Source: Urophycis tenuis (taxonomy: Eukaryota; Chordata; Actinopteri; Gadiformes; Phycidae). Taken from it: DNA of 64,000 nt. Under the pieces are notes generated by a model that saw nothing but the letters and a program-made list of their open reading frames with translations, had not been told where the DNA came from and did not search any database. The stretch is from NCBI GenBank assembly GCA_036785325.1, contig JAXIVH010000007.1, positions 15,223,849-15,287,848 of the forward strand, given 5' to 3'. The position numbers were made by a program, and so were the translations under genes. This document shows, in pieces, positions 1-11,800 of the stretch. Positions within the stretch are counted from its first letter, which is position 1, and each line of letters starts with the position of its first letter.

Positions 1-115
1 GACACCTTATGGAGGTTAAACACTTTTGTGCTGAATCAGATGAAGGAACCTATCAAGAAGGATATTGCTGAATACTTGGAACAGAACAATAATGGTGAAG
101 TTCCCCCTCCAATAT

Positions 116-981
116 CAGTAGCATGCGGTGACCACAAATTTCAGTGGGGCAGAAACTTTGAGTTGGACATGGTCATCCACTTTCAAGTGCTGTCACAAAA
201 CTACTGGTGTATGACCAAACCCAAAATTTATGTTGTAAACATGCATTTTTGAGCTACATTAAAACATGCTAACTAAACTAGTTATGAGTAAGAATTATTT
301 ATTAGTTTAATTAAGAATTCAATTATGTACGTGTATGTATTGTATTATGTATATACTATACAATTATGAATCAATTCATTCAATCTTAATGTCCTGTCTG
401 TCCGGGCCAAGTTGTTTCATAGCTAATTTCTCCTCCAACTTTAAATTTTCAAATATATATATATTTTTTTTAATCAGAAACTCAACACTGTTGATCACAG
501 GTGCAATGCCACTCGCCATGTCTGCATCTGATATTGAAACGATGTAGCCGAAGCTAGGCTACTGTATATCGGCGGAATAGTTCTAGTTAAAACAATCCTA
601 ACAGTTCTAGAATGACCGTGGGGCAGTCTACTTTATGACCCCATTGGCACCTTTTAGCGCATATTGAAATCCTACTTGAAATCCTTATTGAAGCCACCGG
701 GGTCATGCGATGAACAGACGGAGGGATGCGATCGTTGAGGTTTCCTGCCCCCAACGTTGTTAACACGTTAAATTCAACTAGAATCGCCACCATCATCCAA
801 GAATTGATGTCAAGAATACAAAAATAGTCGGAAACCCTACATAAAATATAGATAATTAATGTAATCACATTATTAAAAAGAAGCTTAGAACAATGATTTA
901 CTGAGGAACTATTTTTTGTGGAGTAGGCTATGCTGCAGGGAGTTCTCTGCCCCACCTGCCCATATGAACGGCACGCTACTG
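116..981. mobile_element. Non-autonomous hAT-like element, 866 bp
   Basis: The ends are inverted (CAGTAGCATGC at the left, GCACGCTACTG at the right) and are flanked by an exact 8-bp direct repeat, TCCAATAT, at 108-115 and 982-989. An 8-bp target duplication with CAG-type ends is typical of the hAT superfamily. The interior has no transposase-like ORF. Removing it restores the L1 reading (PPPIS then WDACKAVLRGK), which confirms the borders. Confidence 0.82.
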
Positions 982-1606
982 TCCAATATTAAGGGATGCA
1001 TGTAAAGCTGTGCTTCGGGGAAAAATAATTGGATACAGCGCTCACATAAAGAGAGTAAGGCAGAAAGAGGTTGTTCAGCTGGAAGCGCAATTAAAACAAT
1101 TAGAACAAAATCATAAAGACACAAATTATCAAAAAATTAGAGAGCTACTTAGGAAGAAAAAGAATGAAGTAAATGAGATATATACAAAAAATAATAAAAA
1201 AAAAGTACATTTTTACGAAACAGAAATATTATGAAGGGGGCGGAAAAGCCAGTAAATTATTAGCTTATAGGCTGAAAAAACAACAAGCAGAGAATTCAAT
1301 TAATAAAATAAAAAATCCTATTACTAATTCTATGCATTACAAATTAAAAGAAACACAAGATTGTTTTGAAAAGTATTACGTTTTGAAAAGTATTATAAAA
1401 ATACTCCCAACCTCCCAAACAACACTCCTAACCTCAAATTGATGGAGAGAAAATGGAAGATTTCTTTCAGAAGATTAATCTGCCTAAATTGAATGGTGAA
1501 CAAAGAAGGAATCTTGTAGCTAAAATAACAGAAAGAAATGTGTTCACCCATATCACATCTTAAACCAAATAAGGCTCCAAGTCAGGCTCCGAATGGTACC
1601 AAATGG

Positions 1607-2058
1607 TAGCCTGGCTGACGCGTCCACATCTCGATGAGATGGTGGTCTGGGAACTAGGTGTGCATTTTCTCGTATTTGAGGCGTGGTTTACGAATGCCTA
1701 GAGCCGTTTATTGGGCGCTACGAATGTCTATCAAATGGCGTCTGGTTCTTCACATGCTGCTTTGTGCGCGATTCATAGCCAATTGCTACTAAAAATTAGC
1801 TACTAAAATTAAATTAATTGCTACAAAAGCTACTTAATACACTTTCTAAAGCTGCATCGAACGGTAACGTTGTGTCCGCTGCCATGTTGGATTAACACGC
1901 TACAAGCTTCGGTGTCGTGCATAGACGTCGTCATCGTATTGCTGACCCCCCCGTTCTGTGATTGGTTCCCTAACTCAGGGGAAAATAAGGGCGGTGGTTT
2001 CCAGGCTTTACAGTGAGAATGAAATCGCGCGCAAAGCAGCATGGGAATTCCCAGGCTA
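1607..2058. mobile_element. MITE, 452 bp, TAGCCTGG ends
   Basis: Ends TAGCCTGG and CCAGGCTA are perfect inverted repeats and are flanked by ACCAAATGG at 1598-1606 and again at 2059-2067, a target duplication of 8-9 bp. Removal rejoins two L1 ORF2 pieces. No coding capacity is seen. The 8-bp class of target site suggests hAT, but the family is not certain. Confidence 0.75.
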
Positions 2059-2186
2059 ACCAAATGGAGTCATGGAGGGTTCTTTGCTCCCTGTGTTGTA
2101 GTCCACCTTTAACTGGGTTCTTAAAGAGAACAGTATACCCCCCTCTTGGAGGGAGGCAGTAATATCCCTGATTCCGAAGGAGGGAA

Positions 2187-2688
2187 AAGTCCTCTTCAAC
2201 TATATACAAATAAATGGGAATACAAAATCTAAACTATGGATTTAGGGACTGTCGTACACAACAAACAATGTACATAATATCAAGTATTCAATTATTTCAG
2301 TTTTCAATACATTTTGATGTGTTCGAGTGTTGAATTCACTAACTTTTGCCTTACACTTGTGAGTTTTGAAGAGGATTTTTACGAACTTTTCCGGAAAGAC
2401 GGAAGTGACATTGACGCAGCGGTAGCCTTAGCAACAGAGAGTTGAAGCTATCAGGAAAGTGCTCTTTTAAATAAACTCCTGGTGTATTTACAAACTTTAA
2501 AATGCCTCGTTTTGTGCGTACAGACCGTATATGTACTACTACAGAAGTTGGGTAACAATCCATGCATTATTAGTGGGGTAATTTATGAGATGTACACACT
2601 GTACCATTCACTCCAGTACTAAGCCATTCGGCTGATACCCCTAAACGTGGAAATTACCTCAGGGTGACTTTTACTCCGAACCATCACT
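2187..2688. mobile_element. piggyBac-like foldback MITE, copy A, truncated
   Basis: This stretch matches the right arm and centre of the complete palindromic element at 53909-54628: the shared segments run from a GTTGAATTCACTAAC motif near 2329 to the terminal CCGAACCATCACT, followed by TTAA at 2689-2692. The left arm is reduced to a short AAAAGTCCTCTTCA piece at the junction with L1. TTAA flanks point to the piggyBac type of target site. Confidence 0.68.
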
Positions 2689-2692
2689 TTAA

Positions 2693-5576
2693 GGAACAGA
2701 TCTGTAGCCCAGATGCCGAAGTGTTGGCTGTTGGACTATGTCCATACCACCTCCCTGGGGAGATCCCGCACGTCATCATCATTATGGTGTATATCCCTCC
2801 CACTGCTAACCCATCAGCTGCCTGCGGCACCATACACTCCACCGTCTCTAAACTTCAGACTAAACACCCCAGTGCCCTCATCATCATGTCAGGAGACTTT
2901 AACCACGTCACCATGGATAGAGTTCTACCGATATTTAAGCAATATGTGAGCTGTCCTACCAGAGGGGTGAGGACCCTGGACCTGGTGTATGCCAACATTA
3001 AGGAGGCATACATCTCATCTTCTCTCCCCCCTCTGGGCAGGTCGGATCACAATCTGGTTTACCTCAAACCCTGCTATGTGCCTCTGGTGAAGAGGAAGCC
3101 TGTGACCACAAGGACTGTGAGGAAGTAGTCAGTGGAATCTTACGAGGCACTGCAGTATTGTTTTGAGGTTACTGACTGGCCTGCACTCTGTGAGCCTCAC
3201 GGGGAGGACATTGATGGGCTCACAGAGTGCATAACGGACTACATTAACTTCTGTGTAGACTACTATGTCCCTGCGTCGACAGTCACCTGTTACGCAAACA
3301 ACAAACCTTGGATCACCAAGGACATCAAGGCCATCCTGAACGACAAGAAGAGGGCGTTCGGAGAGGGCAACCAGGCTGAGCTAAGGAGAGTACAGGGGGT
3401 ACTCAAGGTCAAAATTAAGGAGGCAAAAGACAGATACAGGAGGAAGCTGGAGAAGAAGCTCCAGAAAAACAACACAAGGGATGTGTGGAGTGGTAGAACC
3501 ATCATGGGCTTCCAGTAGACTGGTGGTATGGGGCTGGAGGGTGGGGTGGCTCAGGCCAATGAATTTAACCTTTTCTTCAATAGGTTTGATACTGCGGCCC
3601 CTGCCCCTCCCCCTCATGACCCTGCTGCTACTGCTGCTGGCAGCCCAACAACCAGTGCCACTCCGCCTCCCCCTCCTTCTCCCCCTCCTTATAGACCGCC
3701 CTCCTGCCTCTCGCCAGCTCTATTCACTCCCGGCCACTTCACACCTTCACCCTGCCCCACCCCTCCCCCCTGCTCTGCATACTGTCCACCACTACCTGAG
3801 GACCCTATCCCTCCCCCAACGGACACCTCTACAGTATCCTTCACACCTGACCTGGTGAGAAGACAACTGATTAGACTCCACTCTGGCAAAGCGGCGGGCC
3901 CTGATGGTGTGTTCCCCAGGGTAGTTAAAGCCTGTGCCCCCCAGCTGTGTGGAGTACTTAATCATGTCTTCAACCTGAGCCTGCACCTCCAGAAGGTCCC
4001 TCTGATGTGGAAGACGTCCTGCCTCGTTCCTGTCCCAAAGACGCTGCGCCCCAGCAGTCCGAAGGACTACAGACCGGTGGCTCTGACGTCACATATCATG
4101 AAGACCCTGGAGAGGCTCGTCCTGGACCAGCTTAGGCCAATGGTCAGACCCTTCTCGGACCAGCTGCAGTTCGCCTACCAGCCCAGTCTGGGAGTCGAGG
4201 ACTGCATCATCTACCTGCTGAACAAAGTCTACTCTCATCTGGACAAGCCGGCGAGCACTGTGAGAGTCATGTTCTTTGACTTCTCCAGTGCTTTCAACAC
4301 CTTACGGCCGGGTCTCCTAGGTGAGAAGATGGCGGCGATGCAGGTTGATGCCCCCTTGGTGTCCTGGATTGTTGACTACCTGATGGGCAGACCATGTACG
4401 CCTACAGAACTGTGTATCTGACAGGGTGGTTAGTAACACTGGGGCCCCACAAGGGACGGTCCTTTCTCCCTTCCTCTTCACCCTCTACACCTCAGACTTC
4501 AGCTACTGCACTGAGTCCTGCCACCTTCAGAAGTTTTCTGATGACTCTGCAATAGTTGGCTGTATTGAGGGGGGTGACGAGGGTGAGTATAGGACTGTTG
4601 TGGGCAACTTTGTCTCTTGGTGTGAGCTGAACCATCTACAGCTCAATGCTACAAAGACGAAGGAGCTCATTGTGGACCTAAGGAGGGTCAAAACACCGGT
4701 GGGCCCTGTGTTCATCCAGGGGGTTCCTGTCGACACTGTTGATGAGTACAAGTACCTGGGGGTGTACTTCAACAACAAGTTGGACTGGACCAGGAACACA
4801 GAGGCCGTCTACAAGAAAGGCCAAAGCCGACTATTTTTTTCTGAGGAGGCTATGGTCCTTCAACATCTGCACGACAATGCTGAGGATGTTCTATGAGTCT
4901 GTTGTTGCCAGTGCGATCTTCTTTGCTGTCACATGCTGGGGCAGTGGGATGAGGGTTGCGGACACCAATAGACTTAATAGACTCATCAAAAGGGCTGGTG
5001 ATGTAGTGGGGGAGGAATTGGACACTCTGACTACCGTGGCAGATAGGAGGATGCTGTCCAGGCTACGGACTATCATGGACAATGCCTCTCACCTTCTCTT
5101 TTCCATCCTGGCTCAGCGGAGGAGTTCCTTCAGCAGAAGACTCCTCTCACCGAGATGCACCACAGAGCGACATAGGAAATTATTCCTGCCTGTGGTCATC
5201 AAACTATACAATTTGTCACTTTCATCGTAGTTTCTGCTGCACAACAGGTTATTCATTCATATTGCATAACTGGTCTTTTTTTTTTAATTTCACTGCATAA
5301 CTGGTCAGCTCTATGCACAACTGGTGTTTTTTACAACATAGAATCCGACATGCTACATCCTTGTGTATGCCTGAATGTATGTAGATTTATGTATATTTCT
5401 TGAAGTATATTTTTTGTATATTGCTTTACATAGGTTTATATTATATATTTATATATTTTAACACTTTACTATACGTAGAGTGTCCGTCTCTTCTTTCTTT
5501 TTTCACTGGAGTATTGTATTGTAACGAATGCAATTTCCCTCAGGGATCATTAAAGTACGTCTGTCTGTCTGTCCCC
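2693..5576 (+). pseudogene. L2-group (CR1/L2) LINE, 5'-truncated and broken
   Basis: The reading frame encodes the C-terminal part of an APE-type endonuclease (SGDFNHV near 2890, GRSDHNLVYL near 3040) and a reverse transcriptase: GKAAGPDGV near 3890, PKDYRPVALTS near 4060, motif A FFDFSSAFNTL near 4270, motif B GAPQGTVLSPF near 4440 and catalytic motif C FSDDSA near 4535. In-frame stops at 3126-3128 and 3516-3518 and frameshifts near 4420 and in the T-run near 4835 inactivate it. The 3' UTR ends in ATTTCCCTCAGGGATCATTAAAG and a short TCTG repeat. A second, short copy of this 3' end flanks the hAT element in tpr intron 39. Confidence 0.87.
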
Positions 5577-7140
5577 CTGAACAAAAAGTTTAGGGAAAAC
5601 ATAAGGAGATGGGACCTTATACCTTTTCTTAATTTCAGATCAAGCGTGGAATCTGTCAAAATGGTTATTTTGCCAAAATTATTGTATCTCTTTCAATCCC
5701 TTCCACTAGATATATCGGACAAACAATTTCAGGAGTGGGACAAGCATATTTCGAGGTTCATTTGGCAGGGATAAAGGCCAAGACTTAGATACCAGAGTTT
5801 ACAATTGGCAAAAAACAAGGGTGGGGTCGCTCTCCCATGCTTAAAAGATTACTATTTTGCTGCTCAATTGCGGCCATTAATATGCTGGTGCAACCCGGAA
5901 TACTGTGCTAGGTGGAAGGAGATTGAAGGTGCTATATCAGATGAATTTCCAATCCAGGTTGCAACTGGGGACAAGGGCTTATTGAATAATTTAAAGGAAA
6001 TGGGAAACCCATAGATAGGTTTGTCACTTAAGATGTGGAACAAGGTAATAGTGCAAAATAACCTGAAGGATGCAGTAAAGGTCTTGAGATGGAACGAATT
6101 TGATCCAGATTTTTTGCCTAAAAGATGGGACGCAAGATTTAAGAGATGGGGGTTGCAAGGTTTAACAGCATATAGTTTTCAAAATCTGAAGAGGCAGTTT
6201 GGCTTGGATAAGGACGATTTTTACAGATTCCTTCTGGTCCTTATATTGACCAGGTCATTATATTGACCAGATACAGAAGGGGTGTACACAAGTAGGCTGG
6301 GATAATATTCTGTTAAAAGTGTTTATAGATGCTTATTCTGCTGGCTCTAATCAGAAACTTATCTCAAGACTCTACAAGGGGTTAGAAGAAACAAAATGTA
6401 GTTCACTGTATGTAAACCAAAAATGGGAACATGAAGGAAACCTTGTTCTAAAGGACGAAGATTGGGAGAACCTATGTGAGATACAGTGGAAAACTTCCAG
6501 CTCAACTGTATGGTGAGAGTTTTGCTGGAAAAACCTTATAAGGCTCTTCATCACTCCAGCTCAAAAGAGGCACTACACAAATTATTCGGCATGCTAGCGA
6601 CAGCGTGGGTGCCTCAAAGCAAATCACTTCCACATATTCTGGTCCTGTGCATCATTGATTAATTGATTCCATCATTGATTCCATTTTGGCAGGAGGTATA
6701 TAAAGTTATGCAAAGCATTTTTTTCAGAGTGACTTTCAATTTGCCTTAACATCAGAAAATGTTTCTCCTAATGTCAAATATTTATTTCGGATCTTAAGTG
6801 CTGCTAGTAGAAAAGCTATTACTAAGGTGGTTAAAACCAGGAAAACCTATACTGTGGAGGAATGGATTGACATTATCTAGGATATTTTTAAGATGGAAGG
6901 GATTACTTTTGCTTTGAGACTGCAACAAGGAACTTTTTGAAAAGATGGATAACGTATATCACACCGACACGACCATCATTTGTCTAAAGTAGATTGTTGT
7001 GTCCTTTTTGTTTCCTTTACTTTCCCTCTGTAGAGGGCTTTTTGTGTCACTGAGGTTTACCCCAACATATTTGTTTATTTAGTTCTTGTTCTTATTTTAC
7101 TATATTGAAAAAAATGCTTATGTGGATATAATACGAGGTA

Positions 7141-7182
<42 letters not shown>

Positions 7183-7345
7183 TGAGGTCCTAATGGGTCC
7201 CTGCTCACATCTGTACTGCTTACTGAACCTGGGATTCTTTTCTGTGGGCTATTTACATCTACAGACGGCTTAGTGAGAAGTATGATATGTATTATTACTG
7301 ACTAATGTAGGGACCTGGAAAATCTTAATAAAAAATAATTAAAAA
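5577..7345 (+). pseudogene. L1-clade LINE, 3' part of ORF2 with A-rich tail
   Basis: Broken frames encode the C-terminal L1 ORF2 region: VKMVILPKLLYLFQSLP (about 5655), FIWQG (5760), LAKNKGGVALPCLKDYYFAA (about 5800-5860). Stops and frame changes recur about every 200 bases. The 3' UTR holds a TA dinucleotide run at 7142-7179 and ends in an A-rich tail near 7328-7346. It has the same orientation as the L1 fragment at 1-2186 and may be the other half of one insertion that lost its middle; this is inferred. Confidence 0.78.
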
Positions 7346-7583
7346 AGAGAATAGTAAAGGGCAGTAAAGTGTAGTGAAGGGTAGTAAAGAGTAGTAAAGA
7401 GCAGTGAAGGGCAGTTAAGAGCAGTAAAGTGTAGTGAAGAGCAGTAAAGAGCAGTAAAATGTAGCGAAAAGCAGTAAAGTGCAGTGAAGAGCAGTAAAGT
7501 GCAGTGAAGAGCAGTAAAGTGCATTAAAGAGCAGTTAAGTGCAGTGAAGAGCAGTAAAGTGCATTAAAGAGTAGTAAAGTGTA
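7346..7583. repeat. GCAGTAAAGT-type minisatellite, left block
   Basis: Degenerate 10-bp motifs of the form GCAGTAAAGT / GTAGTGAAGA are repeated in tandem. The array continues at 8605-8694 on the other side of a hAT insertion. It lies between the L1 tail and tpr exon 48. The 61-codon minus-strand ORF across it is a repeat artefact. Confidence 0.85.
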
Positions 7584-7591
7584 GTAAAGAA

Positions 7592-8596
7592 TAGGGCTGG
7601 GTAAAAAAATCGATTTAATCGATTTTGGATCGATTTCATTTAAATTTTGCAATATCGATTAAAAGGGCCTTAGATCGATTTCCCCCCATGGAGTTGAGCC
7701 GAGTAGTCACGTGATGCAGCAGTGGTGCGTTTACGGACGGTCCGGTTCATATTCATTCAAGCGCACAAGCATGCAAGATGGCCAACGCAGGTAAAACACC
7801 AACGACAATGGACAAAGAGCATACAAGCAAAGTGGTTTGCAAGATCTGCCAAGCGGAGCTCAGTTACTGTAGAAATACTGCAAACCTCCAAAACCACTTG
7901 ACAAGGTATCACACTACACTAACGTTGGGTTCCGACAACAAGCCGTCCGGGGCAAAACAAAAGAAACAGAATCACTAACATTGTCTGCCGATTCTCCGCG
8001 GGCCATAAAAATAAGAGGCCATCGCAACTTTTGTTTGCAAAGATTTGCGCCCATACTCAACGAAGGCTTCAAGCGGCTTGTTCAGGTGCTCAATCCACAC
8101 TATGTTATGGTGCAACGTAAAACTTCTGACTGACAGTTATCCCCATGATGTATACATGTGTGAAAAACGACATCCTAACGAAAATGCAGGCAGTCAATAA
8201 CAGAACTTGACTTAAGACAGGTTAAGTTTACTTTTAGTTTTGTTGCTATTATTGTTGTTATTTTTGCACATTAAGAAACAATGCAATATGCAGTGATGGA
8301 CTGTTGTAGTTCAAGTACACTTTCACTTGCAATTCCTTCCTAATTTCAAAATTGCACTTTTGAGACTTCAGACAATTGTGTTTACAGCTCAAGTTTAAAC
8401 TGTCCAACTGTCCTTTTGTTTATGGTGAAGAGAAAAAATAAAGTATATTTGTATTTTGTGAAACAGTTGAGCCATTTTCATTATTTAAGAGCAGATTGAA
8501 TCGTATCGAATCGAATCAAATTGCGATTAATCGATTCAGGACCTTATGAATCGAAATCAAATCGATTTAGGAAATTGGCCACGATACCCAGCCCTA
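7592..8596 (+). mobile_element. hAT element with BED finger exon, 1005 bp
   Basis: Ends are TAGGGCTGGGTA and TACCCAGCCCTA, perfect inverted repeats of 12 bp, with further ATCGATT-rich subterminal repeats on both sides. The 8-bp target duplication GTAAAGAA is exact at 7584-7591 and 8597-8604. The interior keeps the first coding part of a hAT transposase (BED finger, 7778-7978) but no catalytic or dimerisation part, so this is a deletion derivative that cannot move itself. Confidence 0.88.
7778..7978 (+). pseudogene. hAT transposase N-terminal fragment, BED-type zinc finger
   Basis: A 66-codon ORF contains VCKICQAELSYCRNTANLQN followed by HLTRYH, giving the C-x2-C and H-x4-H ligands of a BED finger, the DNA-binding domain at the N terminus of hAT transposases and ZBED proteins. 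It ends in a lysine-rich KQKKQNH stretch and a stop. The rest of the transposase is missing. It is a remnant inside the 7592-8596 element rather than a domesticated gene, as no further exon is evident. Confidence 0.75.
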
Positions 8597-8604
8597 GTAA
8601 AGAA

Positions 8605-8694
8605 CAGTAAAGTGTAGTAAAGTGTAGTAAAGTGTAGTAAAGTGTAGTAAAGTGTAGTAAAGCAGTAAAGAGCAGAAAAGGGCAGAAAAGAGCA
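8605..8694. repeat. GCAGTAAAGT-type minisatellite, right block
   Basis: Continuation of the 7346-7583 array after the hAT target duplication, here mostly AGTGTAGTAA units. It lies about 60 bases from the tpr exon 48 donor. Confidence 0.8.
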
Positions 8695-8751
8695 CCAGAT
8701 TTAGGGAAGTCCAGTGTACAACCAAGAGATCTATCTTCTGGTCCATCTTAC

Positions 8752-8808
8752 CATGCTGCCGATCCCAGGGGTCAGCTGCGGCCCTCGACCAACCGACGGC
8801 CTCCGCAA
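8752..8808 (-). CDS. tpr: TPR coding exon 48
   Basis: Residues 2245-2263, phase 0 at both ends. It encodes LRRPSVGRGPQLTPGIGSM, matching the conserved RRxSVGRGxQLTPGIG block of vertebrate TPR. The acceptor is CCTCTCAG and the donor GTAAGA. It is the last tpr exon I can find; the exons for the remaining C-terminal part are not between 1 and 8751. Confidence 0.88.
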
Positions 8809-11800
8809 CTGAGAGGACTGTCTCTGATTGGTCACATGCAGAGAGTTCATATTAGCTCAAGATGAACGAACATCTGAACCACGTCAACATCTGTGTGACT
8901 GTGAAGGGGTGTGTGCACATGTGTGTTTTCTTTTGTGTGTGTGTACCTGCGTAGAGTAAGCATGTGTGCATGTGTGTTAATCACTGAGTGTGTGTTAGAC
9001 AGTGTGTGTGGACTTGTGTGTGTGTACCTGTGTGTGTTAGACAGTGTGTGTGTGTACCTGTGTGTGTGTTAGACAGTGAGTGTGTGTACCTGTGTGTGAG
9101 ACAGTGTGTGTGTGTACCTGTGTGTGTGTTAGACAAGGTTTGTGTACCTGTGTGTGTGTTAGACAGTGAGTGTGTGTACCTGTGAGTTAGACAATGTGTG
9201 TGTGTACTTGTGTGTGTGTTAGATAGTGAGTGTGTGTACCTGTGTGTGTGTTAGACAGTGAGTGTGTGTACCTGTGTGTTAGACAGTGTGTGTGTGTGTG
9301 TGTACCTGTGTGTTAGACAGTGTGTGTGTGTGTGTGTACTTGTGTGTGTACCTTTGTGTGTGTTAGACAGTGAGTGTGTGTACCTGTGTGTTAGACAGTG
9401 TGTGTGTGGGTACATGTGTGTTTGTTAGACAGTGAGTGTGTGTACCTGTGTGTTAGACAGTGTGTATGTGTACTTGTGTGTGTGTGTACATCTATGTGTG
9501 TTCGACAGTGAGTGTGTGTACCTGTGAGTTAGACAATGTGTGTGTGTACTTGTGTGTGTGTTAGACAGTGAGTGTGTGTACCTGTGTGTGTGTTAGACAG
9601 TGAGTGTGTGTACCTGTGTGTTAGACAGTGTGTGTGTGTGTGTGTGTACTTGTGTGTGTACCTTTGTGTGTGTTAGACAGTGAGTGTGTGTACCTGTGTG
9701 TTAGACAGTGTGTGTGTGGGTACATGTGTGTTTGTTAGACAGTGAGTGTGTGTACCTGTGTGTTAGACAGTGTGTATGTGTACTTGTGTGTGTGTGTGTG
9801 TGTGTGTACATCTGTGTGTGTTCGACAGTGAGTGTGTGTACCTGTGTGGTAGACAGTGTGTGTGTGTACTTGTGTGTGTACTTGTGTGTGTACCTGTGTG
9901 TGTGTTAGACAGTGAGTGTGTGTACCTGTGTGGTAGACAGTGAGTGTGTGTGTTAGACAGTGAGTGTGTGTACCTGTGTGGAAGACAGTGAGTGTGTGTA
10001 CCTGTGTGGTAGACAGTGAGTGTGTGTGTACCTGTGTGTTAGACAGTGTGTGTGTGTGTACCTGTGTGTTAGTGAGTGTGTGTGTGTGTTAGACAGTGAG
10101 TGTGTGTACCTGTGTGGAAGACAGTGAGTGTGTGTACCTGTGTGGTAGACAGTGAGTGTGTGTACCTGTGTGGTAGACAGTGTGTGTGTACTTGTGTGTG
10201 TACTTGTGTGTGTACCTGTGTGTGTGTTAGACAGTGAGTGTGTGTACCTGTGTGGTAGACAGTGAGTGTGTGTGTACCTGTGTGTTAGACAGTGTGTGTG
10301 TGTGTACCTGTGTGTTAGTGAGTGTGTGTGTGTGTTAGACAGTGAGTGTGTGTACCTGTGTGGAAGACAGTGAGTGTGTGTACCTGTGTGGTAGACAGTG
10401 TGTGTGTGTGTACCTGTGTGTGTGTTAGACAGTGAGTGTGTGTACCTGTGTGGTAGACAGTGAGTGTGTGTGTGTGTTAGACAGTGAGTGTGTGTACCTG
10501 TGCACTATAACATGAATATAAACATGGTGCACTATAACATGAATATATACATGGTGCACTATAACATGAATATATACATGACACACTATGACATGAATAT
10601 AAACATGGTGCACTATAACATGAATATATACATGATACACTATAACATCAATATATATATGGTGCACTATAACATGAATATATACATGACACACTATGAC
10701 ATGAATATAAACATGGTGCACTATAACATGAATATAAACATGGTGCACTATAACATGAATATATGTTAGACAGTGTGTGTGTGTGTACCTGTGTGTTAGT
10801 GAGTGTGTGTGTGTTAGACAGTGAGTGTGTGTACCTGTGTGGAAGACAGTGAGTGTGTGTACCTGTGTGGTAGACAGTGAGTGTGTGTACCTGTGTGTTA
10901 GACAGTGTGTGTGTGTACCTGTGTGTTAGACAGTGTGTGTGTGTTAGACAATGAGTGTGTGTACCTGTGTGGTAGACAGTGTGTGTACCTTTGTGTGTGT
11001 TAGACAGTGAGTGTGTGTTAGACAGTGTGTGTGTGTACTTGTGTGTGTGTACCTGTGTGTGTGTTAGACAGTGAGTGTGTGTACCTGTGTGGTAGACAGT
11101 GATTGTGGGTACCTATGTGGTAGACAGTGAGTGTGTGTACCTGTGTGTTAGACAGTGTGTGTGTGTGTGTTAGAAAGTGAGTGTGTGTGTTTTATGCAGT
11201 GAGTGTGTGTACCTGTGTGGTAGACAGTGAGTGTGTGTACTTGTGTGGAAGACAGTGAGTGTGTGTACTTGTGTGTGTTAGACAGTGAGTGTGTGTACCT
11301 GTGTGTTAGACAGTGAGAGTGTGTACCTGTGTGGTAGACAGTGTGTGTACTTGTGTGTGTACCTGTGTGTGTGTTAGACAGTGAGTGTGTGTACCTGTGT
11401 GGTAGACAGTGAGAGTGTGTACCTGTGTAGTAGACAGTACTTGTGTGTGTACCTGTGTGTTAGTGAGTGTGTGTGTTAGACAGTGAGTGTGTGTACCTGT
11501 GTGGTAGACAGTGAGTGTGTGTGTACCTGTGTGTTAGACAGTGTGTGTGTGTGTGTGTACCTGTGTGTTAGTGAGTGTGTGTGTTAGACAGTGAGTGTGT
11601 GTACCTGTGTGGTAGACAGTGAGTGTGTGTACCTGTGCACTATAACATGAATATAAACATGGTGCACTATAACATGAATATATACATGGTGCACTATAAC
11701 ATGAATATATACATGACACACTATGACATGAATATAAACATGGTGCACTATAACATGAATATATACATGATACACTATAACATCAATATATATATATGGT

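Larger units (their letters stand above)
1..2186 (+). pseudogene. L1-clade LINE ORF2 fragment, split by two DNA transposons
   Basis: Translated pieces resemble L1 ORF2 between the endonuclease and reverse transcriptase: IKKDIAEYLEQNNNGEVPPP (1-115), LRGKIIGYSAH (about 1007-1050), then KLLAYRLKKQQAENSINKI (about 1255-1310) and IPPSWREAVISLIPKEGK (about 2128-2186). The pieces are collinear once the insertions at 116-981 and 1607-2058 are removed. Frame changes near the A-run at 1195-1205 and several stops show it is dead. The sequence leaves L1 at about 2187, where a foldback repeat starts, so the catalytic core of the reverse transcriptase is absent here. Confidence 0.75.

Noticed and set aside
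2664..4896. Reverse transcriptase as a host or defence gene
   Set aside because: It has the domain order, 3' tail and decay (stops, frameshifts) of an L2-group LINE.
1..8751. Remaining C-terminal exons of tpr
   Set aside because: I looked on the minus strand for the conserved segments that follow TPGIG in vertebrate TPR and found none between the transposons; they should lie left of the window.
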